NCBI GenBank assembly: GCA_039602395.1
Contig: JBCNJP010000023.1
Coordinates: 23,309,467-23,373,466 of the forward strand
Reading direction: 5' to 3'
From: Deinandra increscens subsp. villosa
Lineage: Eukaryota; Streptophyta; Magnoliopsida; Asterales; Asteraceae
DNA length: 64,000 bases
Every line of letters starts with the position of its first letter. The first letter of the stretch is position 1. Shown here one piece after another: positions 21,006 to 33,814 of the stretch. The position numbers and the translations under genes are program-made. The notes beneath the pieces were generated by a model. It did not search any database and was not told where the DNA came from. It saw only the letters and a program-made list of their open reading frames with translations.

Positions 21006-23335
21006 TGTAACACCCCGATATTCACGTACTAGGTAACTACGTATCTTATTATGTTTACCTATGTGTTTTTATTATGAATATGTGTTAGGAAATAATGTTA
21101 TATGAATAAACACATGTTTATATGATAAAAATGATGAACGGGTTTAGAAATGATAAAACATGAATAATTACATGTTTTAATTGAAGATATATGTGCAAAT
21201 ACGTGTTTAAATAGTAAACGAATGAATCATAAGTGTCCCGACACTTAGAAGTTATTGAAAATGTATCCTAAAATGACTCCTAGCATGAAATGATAAGTAT
21301 ACTAAAGTATGAGGGGCTAAAACATAATTTAGCAATAGTGAATAAATAGATATATATAAGTATATATATATTACCGTACGTATCCGGAGCCTTAAAAACC
21401 CTAGAAAATCTTAGAATTATATTCCCTAATGTTTTGGGGCATAAAATAACAAAACTATATATAAAAGTTGAAGGGCCTAGAATGCAATTAATAGAACTAG
21501 AGGGGCTAAAAATGAAAAATGCAAAAATCTGCCCGGAATACACTGGCTCGCGTATCGCGAGCCATTACCACCATCCCTTCGCGATACGCGAGGGGGTCGT
21601 CTGCATCAGCACGCTTTCTGGTTCGTTTTTCTCCACGTATTCGGACTTGCAGCCTACGTTTTGGCCTCCTACGCGTCGTTTCTTGGCCGTGAGTCACCAT
21701 GGGACGTGTAAGAAGGTTGGTACGCGTCTTATACTATAAATACACACCTTAATTCGTCCAGTTTCCTCACCAATTCACTGATTCATCCTCCAAAAACCCT
21801 AAACGAACCCAGAAACTTCGTCGATCGAATTCGCACTAACGGTGAGGAGTTAAGGTCCGAAATTCTGCAGTTGAACTACCCTAGGTATGATCTAAAATAA
21901 CCTATCTCAGTTTTTGTAAATTCAATTTCTAAGTATGGTTTTCAAAATTGTGTAAAATTAGGGTTCTTGAGCTTGTTTTGTCAAAATCGGGAGATCGGGT
22001 GGGAATTAGGGTCTGAATTTTTGTAGGTAATCCTAATTTAATGTGTTTTAAGAAAGCCCTAAGTTTATTTCACAATTGGAAAAGGTTTGGTAAAGGTTTT
22101 GTTAACGGGTCAAAATTAGGGTTTTCATGTCGTTGTTCTGCCCAAATTGAGTAAACGGTTTTGAATTAAGCTTTGCCATTTTAAAGGATATTATAAAATG
22201 TTATAATGGATAATACCCTAAGTTGGTTTTGAATAAAAATAAGTTTTGATAATTAAACGAGAATTTCATGAAATTAGGGTTTTGAAATAAGAATATTTAA
22301 TATAAAATAATCCGGAGGGTTTGGGGACTTGAATTTTGATATGGTAACATGTTTATACATATAATAAGTGTATATGAAGTTAAAATGAATAAATAATGAA
22401 GTATTAAAAATACCGAGTTAATCGGATATTAGAAGTTCGTGCGGACAGGAAGGGTAGGCGCCTGTACACTGGGGTTTCTGGCATAGCGGGGGTGTCGCCA
22501 TCCCATCTGGGCAATGGCATCCCAACACTGGGCGACCCCGGAGTGAGTGTCTACTTATAGGAATGCACGTCTTCATAATTATCAATAAAAGCAGATAATA
22601 TGCCTCCAGGGGCATTCTGGTCATTTTGACCCTTAAAAGTATATAAACTTAATAATATACATTATTAAGTAGATAAAGTATTAAAATAAACATAAGAAGT
22701 GTTTATTATATAAAACCTTGCGTTAACATCATACAATACGCAATTAGGTTAAATTGGAAGACGTAAAGGAGGTTCTGACTGATTTAATTGGCTTAAGAGA
22801 ATAAGGTGAGTTCTATGAGCCCACTTTTAAATGTTTTAAATGTTTTAATGTTTTCGGGCTAATATACATGCAATGATACATATTCAACTGTTTACTTGAA
22901 AAGTATTTGAGATGCCTTTACTTGTTTTGTGTTGATACACATACGTGAAAAAGTTATAATACTTATAACTGTTTTAAAGTTATTATTACCTGTTATTACT
23001 CTTTTCGGGAAGGTTATAATGAACGGGTAATAAAGAAGTTCAACTTTTAAAGTAAAGTTTAAAAAGAGGAAAATGAGTTTTTAAGGATAAAGGAAATGAC
23101 CCTTGGGGTTATTTTAAAGAAGTTTTAAATCTAAGCACAGATTGTCTGGTAAGAGGGGGGTTGTACAATCCAAGCAGTGGAAATGAAGCCACTGGAGTAA
23201 CGACGGTTACTCAAGAGGTCGGGAGGCGACGGCCAATCGAAAGGGGCTAAAGTAGTCCCAGAGGATAGACAATGCTTAGTAGAAGAGGTTTTGCTTATAA
23301 TGTTTTGTATGACTTTCTTTATGCAAAATGATTAT
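21006..23335 (+). repeat. Gypsy 5' LTR, left part
   Basis: It begins TGTAACACCCCG, a common start of plant gypsy LTRs, right after CACTA coding sequence. A TATA box (TATAAATA) is at 21735-21742. A perfect palindrome GGCTCGCGTATCGCGAGCC lies at 21546-21564 and an inverted partial copy (CGCGATACGCGAGG) at about 21581. A GC-rich patch lies at 22436-22560. The nested array interrupts it at 23335. Confidence 0.88.
21735..21742 (+). promoter_or_regulatory. TATA box of the gypsy LTR
   Basis: TATAAATA in a good plant context (ACTATAAATACACACC), 700 bp into the LTR, followed by a C/A-rich leader-like stretch. Confidence 0.6.
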
Positions 23336-23962
23336 TGTTAGGACCGATTTTCACTACAAGAATCTCAATCTTGAGCAAGAACGAGGTTCGGATGAGAAAA
23401 CTCAAAACAAATGAAGAAGATGATGATGATGAATCATGAAATCATAAACAAGAAAGATGATGAACAACTCGAATGAATTCATTAATCGTAAGATTACAAT
23501 CAATGAATCATGAAGAACACTCTCTCTCTCTAGAAAATCCATGACTCACTCTCTCTCTAGAATGGAAATCTCACACTCTACAAGAAAAATCATCATCTCC
23601 ACATTCGGAGACTCTCTTTACTTGTAATGGGCACCCTCACTATATATAGTGAGGGTGACTAACAACAGAAAAACATGACGAACTAACGAAATTACAAGTA
23701 AAGTAAATAAACATAAATTGATAATTAAATCAAAGCTGATTAAATTAATCCGAAGCTTGACTCGCTCGAACCGATCTTCCGTTGACTTTTACGTTGACCG
23801 TTGACCCGAACGGTTGACTTTTCCGGAAAACGGTCTTCGGTCCAATCTCGCAAGCCTCGAGCATCACAACTCAGTCTCTAAATCGATTCACATGGATTCT
23901 TCAGTCGAATGCTTCGGTAAACAGATTTGATGGCGTCAGTCACATAGATTTTTGTTCTAACA
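23336..23962 (-). repeat. Array LTR 1 (627 bp)
   Basis: TGTTAGGACCG to TTGTTCTAACA. Contains CTCTCTCTCTAGAA and a dyad CCTCACTATATATAGTGAGG that includes a TATA-like core (about 23634-23653). Confidence 0.92.
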
Positions 23963-26434
23963 ATTTCCCCCTTGACTGATGCTTTCTAATCTGTTCGACT
24001 GCTGAAGAACCGCTCTGTCGTACATCTTCAATGAGAAACTGATAAACCGGAGACAATCTGGTGAAGAAATTCCCCCTCTGAATAAGCTTCTTCTGTTCTT
24101 GTTGCTCCAGTTCGAGATCCAAATGTTCCGCTCACTCGGTTCACACGGTCGGGTACAATACTGAGAAAATGCTACATCTCGGAGTCCAAACCGCAACAGA
24201 CTGAATCAGATAAACCAGTCAAACATCGAACATGCTCCAACTCCGAATAATCGACCCGATATCCAAATTCATAATAATTCCTCTTATTTCTCTAAATCCC
24301 TCCAAAAACATCGAGTCGGAAGCGTAAAAATCAGATGCGGAGAGTCGAACCGTCGCGATCGGTTGCCTAGAGAAACCAGATAAATAATCTTGAAATCGGA
24401 CAATCTAGCGATAAACCGGAAGCCGGATGCTGACAGTTGTGAATAATCCACGTGACTAAGGTTGGATGCGAAAATAAAATAAACTCTTAAATTTCTTCAA
24501 TAAACGGTCATCCGAGAGATTTAATCGGATAAATTCCAATATTTAACTGAGATTCCAGTTAATCCGGTTAGTTGACAACAGCGCTGCATCCACTAAAAAT
24601 AAAACCGTGAGATATAACGAGAAAGCCAAGTAATTAACCGGATAATAAAGCTAACCCGTCAGTGATCGATAGCAAACGCTGCGCGACATCAATAAACGAG
24701 AACCCCAATAAATAAATAGAATAATCCGAGACTAATAAAATATTTTCGCAATTCCGTTCGGGTGTTATCTCGTAAGTCTCGTAAAAAACTGATAGAGAAA
24801 ATACCCGCGCTAATGAAAATGCACAAAAATTAATTTGTCATTTAAATCTCTCATGAAAAATCAATAATCCTTGAATTAAACCTTCCACCAATCAGAAAAT
24901 AGTCTTGAGAAAGCACAATCCGTGTGATGGAGATATGGGCCAATCAGAATTGAGTTTGCCTTAGCAATCTACGGCTGAAATGAAGTTGATCCAAAGGCTG
25001 AATTAGCTGATCCGTGTGAAAGGGGCAGCTGCCAATCAGGGAGAGACACGCGAGACTGAGCTCAACGGCTCTTGAGACCGGCTGGGGGCCACGCGCCAAT
25101 TTCTAGACCAATAAGAAATCGACAGCCCATAGGCTCTCAACGGATTCTTGTGCATAAATGGGACCCACAAGCGACTTCTTGGACCAATCAGAAGTTGACA
25201 ACGCTGAACATTCCAACGTTTCTTTTAATCACCTGGGGCCCACTTGACTTCTTTCCTCCAATGGCAAAGCGACAACGGTTAGGGCAAGTAAAGAAAACCG
25301 ACATAGGAGAGAGAATGGAATTCTCATGCAGCCTATGGGTCGATGCCACGTCACCGTCTCTCCCATCACCTTCACACAACATCGGAACCCTAATGTAACC
25401 CGCCGGAAAAACGAATGAGCCACCGGAAAAGCGTAAATTGCTTGTATCTCCATGAATACTCAACGAAAATCCTCGAATTTTATACCGATGAACTCGTAAT
25501 CCAATCCTCTACGAACCTGGACGAACAGAATCCTCCGAAACATCCTCGAACGAAAACCCAGAAACAAGTCCGCTAACCCCAGAAGTCCGCTAAACACACT
25601 GAGAAGTCCGCTAAAGGTTCTGAGAAGTTCGCTAAGACACTTCTCAAGTCCGCTAAGGAACAAGTACGCTAAAGCAGAACAAGTTCGCTAAGAATCGAAA
25701 CAAGTTCGCTAAGAGGAAAGAAGTTCGCTAAGAACATCTTCATATCTTCAAGAACAGGAACAATTCTGGAAAATTTCGATGAACACGAAGAACACATACA
25801 CCTTCCTGATGCAGATTCAAGGTTCCAAAACGAGTGTAGATTGTAGATTCGTGACGGATTCGAGAAGATAAACCATTCACGTGATTGTCCTGGCCACAAA
25901 CAATCCATAAACAGCAGCAATCTTTGATCAAAACAGCCCCAAATCTGCAAATCTCTCAAGAACACGAAGAACACACACTTACACCGTCAGTGTGTGTTTT
26001 TCCAGATCCGCTCAAACCGTTGAGATTCAGACGAAACGGATGCTTCCAATGGATCCGGAACGCGTTTTCCACTGAGAATCATACCTCACTTCATCCAAAT
26101 CCATGAAGAAATGCCCAGAAAATGAAGAATCAAGCTCCAAAATCTTCAAAAACCCCAAATACGGGAAAACCCCAAAAGTTCCGAAAAAATGAGCTCGGAT
26201 CTTCAATTTTCCAACAGATTTGAACAAGTAGAAGATAGAATCACATCTAAATGAACTCCAGAACACGAATCCATCATCCATATCATCAGAATCCATCCAG
26301 AAATGAAGAAAAAATAAGAAAAAAGTCTCTAAAAATAAATTTTCTCATCTTCACCATTCAAGCTCAAAATCTCAGATTCGAGTGACCAGATTCACGGTGA
26401 GATGAATCTGATCGGTACCCGCTCTGATACCATT
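23963..26434 (-). repeat. Array interior 1 (2,472 bp)
   Basis: It starts with the polypurine tract (minus) and ends with a primer site (26432-26421). No retroelement protein is encoded; the short ORFs (for example 25072-25398) overlap the repeats and are not conserved in unit 4. It carries CCAATCAG copies (24879-25190) and the 12-mer array (25565-25731). From about 24480 rightward it is virtually identical to interior 2. Confidence 0.88.
25565..25731. repeat. Nine copies of AAGTYCGCTAAG in interior 1
   Basis: Copies start at about 25565, 25583, 25603, 25624, 25645, 25662, 25681, 25702 and 25720. Spacing is 17-21 bp. The variable third and fourth bases alternate TC, TT and TA. Between them are unrelated A/G-rich spacers. 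Confidence 0.9.
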
Positions 26435-27064
26435 TGTTAGGACCGATTTTCACTACAAGAATCTCAATCTTGAGCAAGAACGAGGTTCGGATGAGAAAAC
26501 TCAAAACAAATGAAGAAGATGATGATGATGAATCATGAAATCATAAACAAGAAAGATGATGAACAACTCGAATGAATTCATTAATCGTAAGATTACAATC
26601 AATGAATCATGAAGAACACTCTCTCTCTCTAGAAAATCCATGACTCACTCTCTCTCTAGAATGGAAATCTCACACTCTACAAGAAAAATCATCATCTCCA
26701 CATTCGGAGACTCTCTTTACTTGTAATGGGCACCCTCACTATATATAGTGAGGGTGACTAACAACAGAAAAACATGACGAACTAACGAAATTACAAGTAA
26801 AGTAAATAAACATAAATTGATAATTAAATCAAAGCTGATTAAATTAATCCGAAGCTTGACTCGCTCGAACCGATCTTCCGTTGACTTTTACGTTGACCGT
26901 TGACCCGAACGGTTGACTTTTCCGGAAAACGGTCTTCGGTCCAATCTTGCAAGTCTCGAGCATCACAACCTGCAGTCTCTGAATCAATTCACATGGATTC
27001 TTCAGTCGAATGCTTCGGTAAACAGATTTGATGGCGTCAGTCACCATAGATTTTTGTTCCAACA
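26435..27064 (-). repeat. Array LTR 2 (630 bp)
   Basis: TGTTAGGACCG to TTGTTCCAACA. Nearly identical to LTR 1 and LTR 3. Primer site at 26421-26432 (plus-strand text GCTCTGATACCA). Confidence 0.92.
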
Positions 27065-29536
27065 ATTTCCCCCTTGACTGATGATTTCAAATCTGTTCAA
27101 CTGCTGAAGAATCGCTCTGCCGTACATCTTCAATGAGAAACTGATAAACCGGAGACAATCTGTCGTAGAAATTCCCCCTCTGAATAAGCTTCTTCTGTTC
27201 TTGTTGCTCCAGTTCGAGATCCAAGTGTTCCGCTCACTCGGTTCACACGGTCGGGTACAATACTGAGAAAATGCTACATCTCGGAGTCCAAACCGCAACA
27301 GACTGAATCAGATAAACCAATCAAACACTGAAAATGCTCCAACTCCGAATAATCGACCCGATATCCAAATCCATAATAATTCCTCTTATTTCTCTAAATC
27401 TCTCCAAAAACATCAAGTCGGAAGCGTAAAAATCTGATGCGGAGAGTCGAACCGTCGCGATCGGTTGCCTAGAGAAACCGGATAAAAAATCTTGAAATCG
27501 GACAATCTTACGAAAAATCGGAAGTCGGATGCTGACAGTTGTGAATGATCTGCTTGACTGAGGTTGGATGCGAAAATTAAATAAACTGTTAAATTTCTTC
27601 AAGAAACGGTCATCCGAGAGATTTAATCGGATAAATTCCAATATTTAACTGAGATTCCAGTTAATCCGGTTAGTTGACAACAGCGCTGCATCCACTAAAA
27701 ATAAAACCGTGAGATATAACGAGAAAGCCAAGTAATTAACCGGATAATAAAGCTAACCCGTCAGTGATCGATAGCAAACGCTGCGCGACATCAATAAACG
27801 AGAACCCCAATAAATAAATAGAATAATCCGAGACTAATAAAATATTTTCGCAATTCCGTTCGGGTGTTATCTCGTAAGTCTCGTAAAAAACTGATAGAGA
27901 AAATACCCGCGCTAATGAAAATGCACAAAAATTAATTTGTCATTTAAATCTCTCATGAAAAATCAATAATCCTTGAATTAAACCTTCCACCAATCAGAAA
28001 ATAGTCTTGAGAAAGCACAATCCGTGTGATGGAGATATGGGCCAATCAGAATTGAGTTTGCCTTAGCAATCTACGGCTGAAATGAAGTTGATCCAAAGGC
28101 TGAATTAGCTGATCCGTGTGAAAGGGGCAGCTGCCAATCAGGGAGAGACACGCGAGACTGAGCTCAACGGCTCTTGAGACCGGCTGGGGGCCACGCGCCA
28201 ATTTCTAGACCAATAAGAAATCGACAGCCCATAGGCTCTCAACGGATTCTTGTGCATAAATGGGACCCACAAGCGACTTCTTGGACCAATCAGAAGTTGA
28301 CAACGCTGAACATTCCAACGTTTCTTTTAATCACCTGGGGCCCACTTGACTTCTTTCCTCCAATGGCAAAGCGACAACGGTTAGGGCAAGTAAAGAAAAC
28401 CGACATAGGAGAGAGAATGGAATTCTCATGCAGCCTATGGGTCGATGCCACGTCACCGTCTCTCCCATCACCTTCACACAACATCGGAACCCTAATGTAA
28501 CCCGCCGGAAAAACGAATGAGCCACCGGAAAAGCGTAAATTGCTTGTATCTCCATGAATACTCAACGAAAATCCTCGAATTTTATACCGATGAACTCGTA
28601 ATCCAATCCTCTACGAACCTGGACGAACAGAATCCTCCGAAACATCCTCGAACGAAAACCCAGAAACAAGTCCGCTAACCCCAGAAGTCCGCTAAACACA
28701 CTGAGAAGTCCGCTAAAGGTTCTGAGAAGTTCGCTAAGACACTTCTCAAGTCCGCTAAGGAACAAGTACGCTAAAGCAGAACAAGTTCGCTAAGAATCGA
28801 AACAAGTTCGCTAAGAGGAAAGAAGTTCGCTAAGAACATCTTCATATCTTCAAGAACAGGAACAATTCTGGAAAATTTCGATGAACACGAAGAACACATA
28901 CACCTTCCTGATGCAGATTCAAGGTTCCAAAACGAGTGTAGATTGTAGATTCGTGACGGATTCGAGAAGATAAACCATTCACGTGATTGTCCTGGCCACA
29001 AACAATCCATAAACAGCAGCAATCTTTGATCAAAACAGCCCCAAATCTGCAAATCTCTCAAGAACACGAAGAACACACACTTACACCGTCAGTGTGTGTT
29101 TTTCCAGATCCGCTCAAACCGTTGAGATTCAGACGAAACGGATGCTTCCAATGGATCCGGAACGCGTTTTCCACTGAGAATCATACCTCACTTCATCCAA
29201 ATCCATGAAGAAATGCCCAGAAAATGAAGAATCAAGCTCCAAAATCTTCAAAAACCCCAAATACGGGAAAACCCCAAAAGTTCCGAAAAAATGAGCTCGG
29301 ATCTTCAATTTTCCAACAGATTTGAACAAGTAGAAGATAGAATCACATCTAAATGAACTCCAGAACACGAATCCATCATCCATATCATCAGAATCCATCC
29401 AGAAATGAAGAAAAAATAAGAAAAAAGTCTCTAAAAATAAATTTTCTCATCTTCACCATTCAAGCTCAAAATCTCAGATTCGAGTGACCAGATTCACGGT
29501 GAGATGAATCTGATCGGTACCCGCTCTGATACCATT
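27065..29536 (-). repeat. Array interior 2 (2,472 bp)
   Basis: Same length as interior 1. Its left ~600 bp matches interior 3 better and its remainder matches interior 1, so it is a mosaic. The 12-mer array is repeated at about 28667-28833. Confidence 0.88.
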
Positions 29537-30164
29537 TGTTAGGACCGATTTTCACTACAAGAATCTCAATCTTGAGCAAGAACGAGGTTCGGATGAGAAA
29601 ACTCAAAACAAATGAAGAAGATGATGATGATGAATCATGAAATCATAAACAAGAAAGATGATGAACAACTCGAATGAATTCATTAATCGTAAGATTACAA
29701 TCAATGAATCATGAAGAACACTCTCTCTCTCTAGAAAATCCATGACTCACTCTCTCTCTAGAATGGAAATCTCACACTCTACAAGAAAAATCATCATCTC
29801 CACATTCGGAGACTCTCTTTACTTGTAATGGGCACCCTCACTATATATAGTGAGGGTGACTAACAACAGAAAAACATGACGAACTAACGAAATTACAAGT
29901 AAAGTAAATAAACATAAATTGATAATTAAATCAAAGCTGATTAAATTAATCCGAAGCTTGACTCGCTCGAACCGATCTTCCGTTGACTTTTACATTGACC
30001 GTTGACCCGAACGGTTGACTTTTCCGGAAAACGGTCTTCGGTCCAATCTTGCAAGTCTCGAGCATCACAACCTGCGTCTCTGAATCAATTCACATGGATT
30101 CTTCAGTCGAATGCTTCGGTAAACAGATTTGATGGCGTCAGTCACCAAGATTTTTGTTCCAACA
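29537..30164 (-). repeat. Array LTR 3 (628 bp)
   Basis: TGTTAGGACCG to TTGTTCCAACA, with the primer site at 29523-29534. Confidence 0.92.
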
Positions 30165-30844
30165 ATTTCCCCCTTGACTGATGATTTCAAATCTGTTCAA
30201 CTGCTGAAGAATCGCTCTGCCGTACATCTTCAATGAGAAACTGATAAACCGGAGACAATCTGTCGTAGAGATTCCCCCTCTGAATAAGCTTCTTCTTTTC
30301 TTGTTGCTCCAGTTCGAGATCCAAGTGTTCCGCTCACTCGGTTCACACGGTCGGGTACAATACTGAGAAAATGCTACATCTCGGAGTCCAAACCGCAACA
30401 GACTGAATCAGATAAACCAATCAAACACTGAAAATGCTCCAACTCCGAATAATCGACCCGATATCCAAATCCATAATAATTCCTCTTATTTCTCTAAATC
30501 TCTCCAAAAACATCAAGTCGGAAGCGTAAAAATCTGATGCGGAGAGTCGAACCGTCGCGATCGGTTGCCTAGAGAAACCGGATAAAAAATCTTGAAATCG
30601 GACAATCTTACGAAAAATCGGAAGTCGGATGCTGACAGTTGTGAATGATCTGCTTGACTGAGGTTGGATGCGAAAATTAAATAAACTGTTAAATTTCTTC
30701 AAGAAACGGTCATCCGAGAGATTTAATCGGATAAATTCCAATATTTAACTGAGATTCCAGTTAATCCGGTTAGTTGACATCAACGCTGCATCCACTAAAA
30801 ATAAACCGTGAGATATAACGAGAAAGTTTGCATGCTTAACCGAA
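30165..30844 (-). repeat. Array interior 3, deleted to ~680 bp
   Basis: It follows interior 2 up to GAGATATAACGAGAAAG near 30827, then jumps into the middle of an LTR. About 1.8 kb of interior, including the 12-mer array and primer site, and ~180 bp of LTR are missing. A short unmatched stretch (GTTTGCATGCTTAACCG and some bases after it) marks the junction. Confidence 0.85.
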
Positions 30845-31296
30845 AAACGAACACTTTCTCTCTCTAGAATCCATGACTCACTCTCTCTCTAGAATGGAAA
30901 TCTCACACTCTACAAGAAATTCATCATCTCCACATTCGGAGACTCCTTTACTTGTAATGGGCACCCTCACTATATATAGTGAGGGTGACTAACAACAGAA
31001 ATACATAACTGAATAAACGAAATTACAAGTAAAGTAAATAACATAAATTGATAAATTAAATCAAAGCTGATTAAATTAATCCGAAGCTTGACTCGCTCGA
31101 ACCGATCTTCCGTTGACTTTTGTGTTGACCGTTGACCCGAACGGTTGACTTTTCCGGAAAACGGTCTTCGGTCCAATCTCGCAAGCCTCGATCATCACAA
31201 CTCACGTCTCTAAATCGATTCACATGGATTCTTCAGTCGAATGCTTCGGTAAACAGATTTGATGGCGTCAGTCACCATAGATTTTAAGTTCCAACA
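30845..31296 (-). repeat. Array LTR 4, left part deleted
   Basis: It starts at the CTTTCTCTCTCTAGAA block and runs to AAGTTCCAACA. It is diverged from LTRs 1-3 and shares small variants with LTR 5, so it belongs to an older unit. Confidence 0.88.
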
Positions 31297-33814
31297 ATTT
31301 CCCCCTTGACTGATGCTTTCAAATCTGTTCAACTGCTGAAGAACCGCTCTGCCGTACATCTTCAATGAGAAACTGATAAACCGGAGACAATCTGTCGTAG
31401 AAGATTCCCCCTCTGAATAAGCTTCTTCTGTTCTCGTTGCTCCAGTTCGAGAGCCAAGTGTTCCGCTCACTCGGTTCACACGGTCGGGTACAATACTGAG
31501 AAAATGCTACATCTCGGAGTCCATAACCGCAACAAACTGAATCAGATAAACCAGTCAATCACTCGAACATGCTCTAACTTCCGAATAATCGACCCGATAT
31601 CCAAATCCATAATAATTCCTCCTATTTCTCTAAATCCCTCCAAAAACATCAAGTCGGAAGCGTAAAAATGAGATGCGGAGAGTCGAACCGTCGCGATCGG
31701 TTGCCTAGAGAAACCGGATAAACAATCTTGAAATCGGACAATCTCGCGAAAAATCGGAAGCCGGATGCTGACAGTTGTGAATAATCTGCGCTGACTGAGG
31801 TTGGATGCGAAAAATAAAATAAACTGTCAAATTTCTTCAATAAACGGTCATCCGAGAGATTTAATCGGATAAATTCCAATATTTAACTGAGATTCCAGTT
31901 AATCCGGTTAGTTGACGATCCGCGCTGCATCCACTAAAAATAAAACCGTGAGATATAACGAGAAAACTGAGTAATTAACCGGATAATAAAGCTAACCCGT
32001 CAGTGATCGATAGCAAACGTTACGCGCGACGTCAATAAACGAGAACCCCAATAAAATGAAATAAATCCGAGACCAATAAAAATATTTTTCTGAAATTCCG
32101 TCGCGGCATTATCTCGTTCGTCTTGAAAAACTGATAAGAAAAACGCCCGCGTTTGACGAAAATGCAGAAAATTAATTAGAGGCATTAAATCTTCAAGAAA
32201 ACCATGATCCATGACATATGTCCTCCACCAATCATATTGGAGATACAAGATGGATCTAACGGCCGCAAATTGTTTGATCCAAGGGCTGTGATCCTCGATC
32301 CACATGAAAAGAGATGGACCAATCAGATGTGGGCTGAGAAAGCACAAACAACGATCCTACGGCTGAGGTTAAACTGATCAAACGGCTTAGAAGGGTGAAT
32401 CTGCTTCAGGTGGGGCAGCGCCAATCAGAAGCAGACAACACATTCCTTTCAACTAATTAGCAGCAGAAAACGACAAGAATTTAACGGCTCAATTCTTGGA
32501 GGGGGGCCCACGCGCATTTGACAGCCACCAATGAAATTCGATTTTCTTTAAAGAGAAACAGCTCTTTATGACAGTCTGGGACCCACTCCCATTCCTTGTC
32601 CACCAATCGGTATGCGACAACAATAAAGAGACATTGGTTTTGACCGACAGGTAGAAAGAGAAACATTCTCCATGCACCAATGGTTGCACGACACGTCACC
32701 CTGTGTCTCCATCACCTTAAAAAGAATCTGTCCACCCCTGTAAACCCTAATTCGACCGGAGAAAGCCACGAACTCGCCGGAGAAGCGTACACAGCCCATA
32801 TCTTCATGAATACAGATCCGTTTTCGATGATTTTTGGCTCTATGAACTCGTATGAACATCCTCTACAACTCTTAACGATCAAAATCATCTGAAACGAACT
32901 CGAACGAAAACCCAGTAAACAAGTTCGCTAAGCAAACAAGTACGCTAAAGCCACCAGAAGTCCGCTAAGGCACCTCTGAAGTCCGCTAAGGACTCAAGTT
33001 CGCTAAGCACAGAACAAGTACGCTAAGACAAGCTTCAAGTCCGCTAAAAACTGATGAAGTCCGCTAAGAGGAGAACAAGTCCGCTAAGACTTGAACAAGT
33101 CCGCTAAGGCAATCTTCAAACCTTCAAACACAGTGATGGAGAAATCTGGAAAACTAAGATGAACATGAAGAACTTACTTGGTGAACTTAGAATCTGCCCA
33201 AAACCATAAGGAAAACCCGTAATGATGCACGAAATATGAAGCTAAACCATTCACGAGATTATTGTGGCCACCAACAACCCATAAACAGCAGCTAATCGGA
33301 TCAAAACAGCCCTTCAAATTTCTGGAAATCTTCAAGAACACGAAGAACACACACTTACACCGTCAGTGTGTGTTTTTCCAGATCCGCTCAAACCGTTGAG
33401 ATTCAGACGAAATGGATGCTTCCAATGGATCCGGAATGCGTTTTCCACTGAGAATCATACCTCACTATCATCCAAATCCATGAAGAAATCGCCCAGAAAA
33501 TGAAGAATCAAGCTCCAAAATCTTCAAAAACCCCAAATACGGGAAAAACCCCAAAAGTTACGAAAAAATGAGCTCGGATCTTCAATTTCTTCACAGATTT
33601 GAACAAGTAGATGATAGAATCACATCTAAATGAACTCCCAGAACACGAATCCATCATCCATATCATCAGAATCCATCCAGAATCGAAGAAAAAATAGAAA
33701 AAAGTCTCTAAAATATAAGTTTTCTCATCTTCACTATTCAAGCTCAAAATCTCAGATTCGAGTGACCAGATTCACGGTGAGATGAATCTGATCGGTACCC
33801 GCTCTGATACCATT
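31297..33814 (-). repeat. Array interior 4 (2,518 bp, most diverged)
   Basis: Same order of blocks as interiors 1 and 2 but with many differences in the middle (32100-33300). It has ten 12-mer copies (about 32922-33110) and CCAATCA sites (32227, 32318, 32430, 32527). It ends with the primer site at 33801-33812. It does not keep the ORFs of interiors 1 and 2, which argues that those are chance. Confidence 0.88.
32922..33110. repeat. Ten copies of AAGTYCGCTAAG in interior 4
   Basis: The same 12-mer as in interior 1, with third and fourth bases TC, TT or TA and ~17-22 bp spacing. Spacers differ from interior 1 while the 12-mers stay the same. Confidence 0.9.

Noticed and set aside
25072..25398. 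108-codon ORF identical at 28174-28500
   Set aside because: Its identity reflects recent duplication of the unit; the older unit 4 and the diverged copy do not keep it, and it has no known domain.
25565..25731. CRISPR-like repeat-spacer pattern
   Set aside because: The repeats are only 12 bp, spacers 5-10 bp, and the setting is a plant retrotransposon interior.
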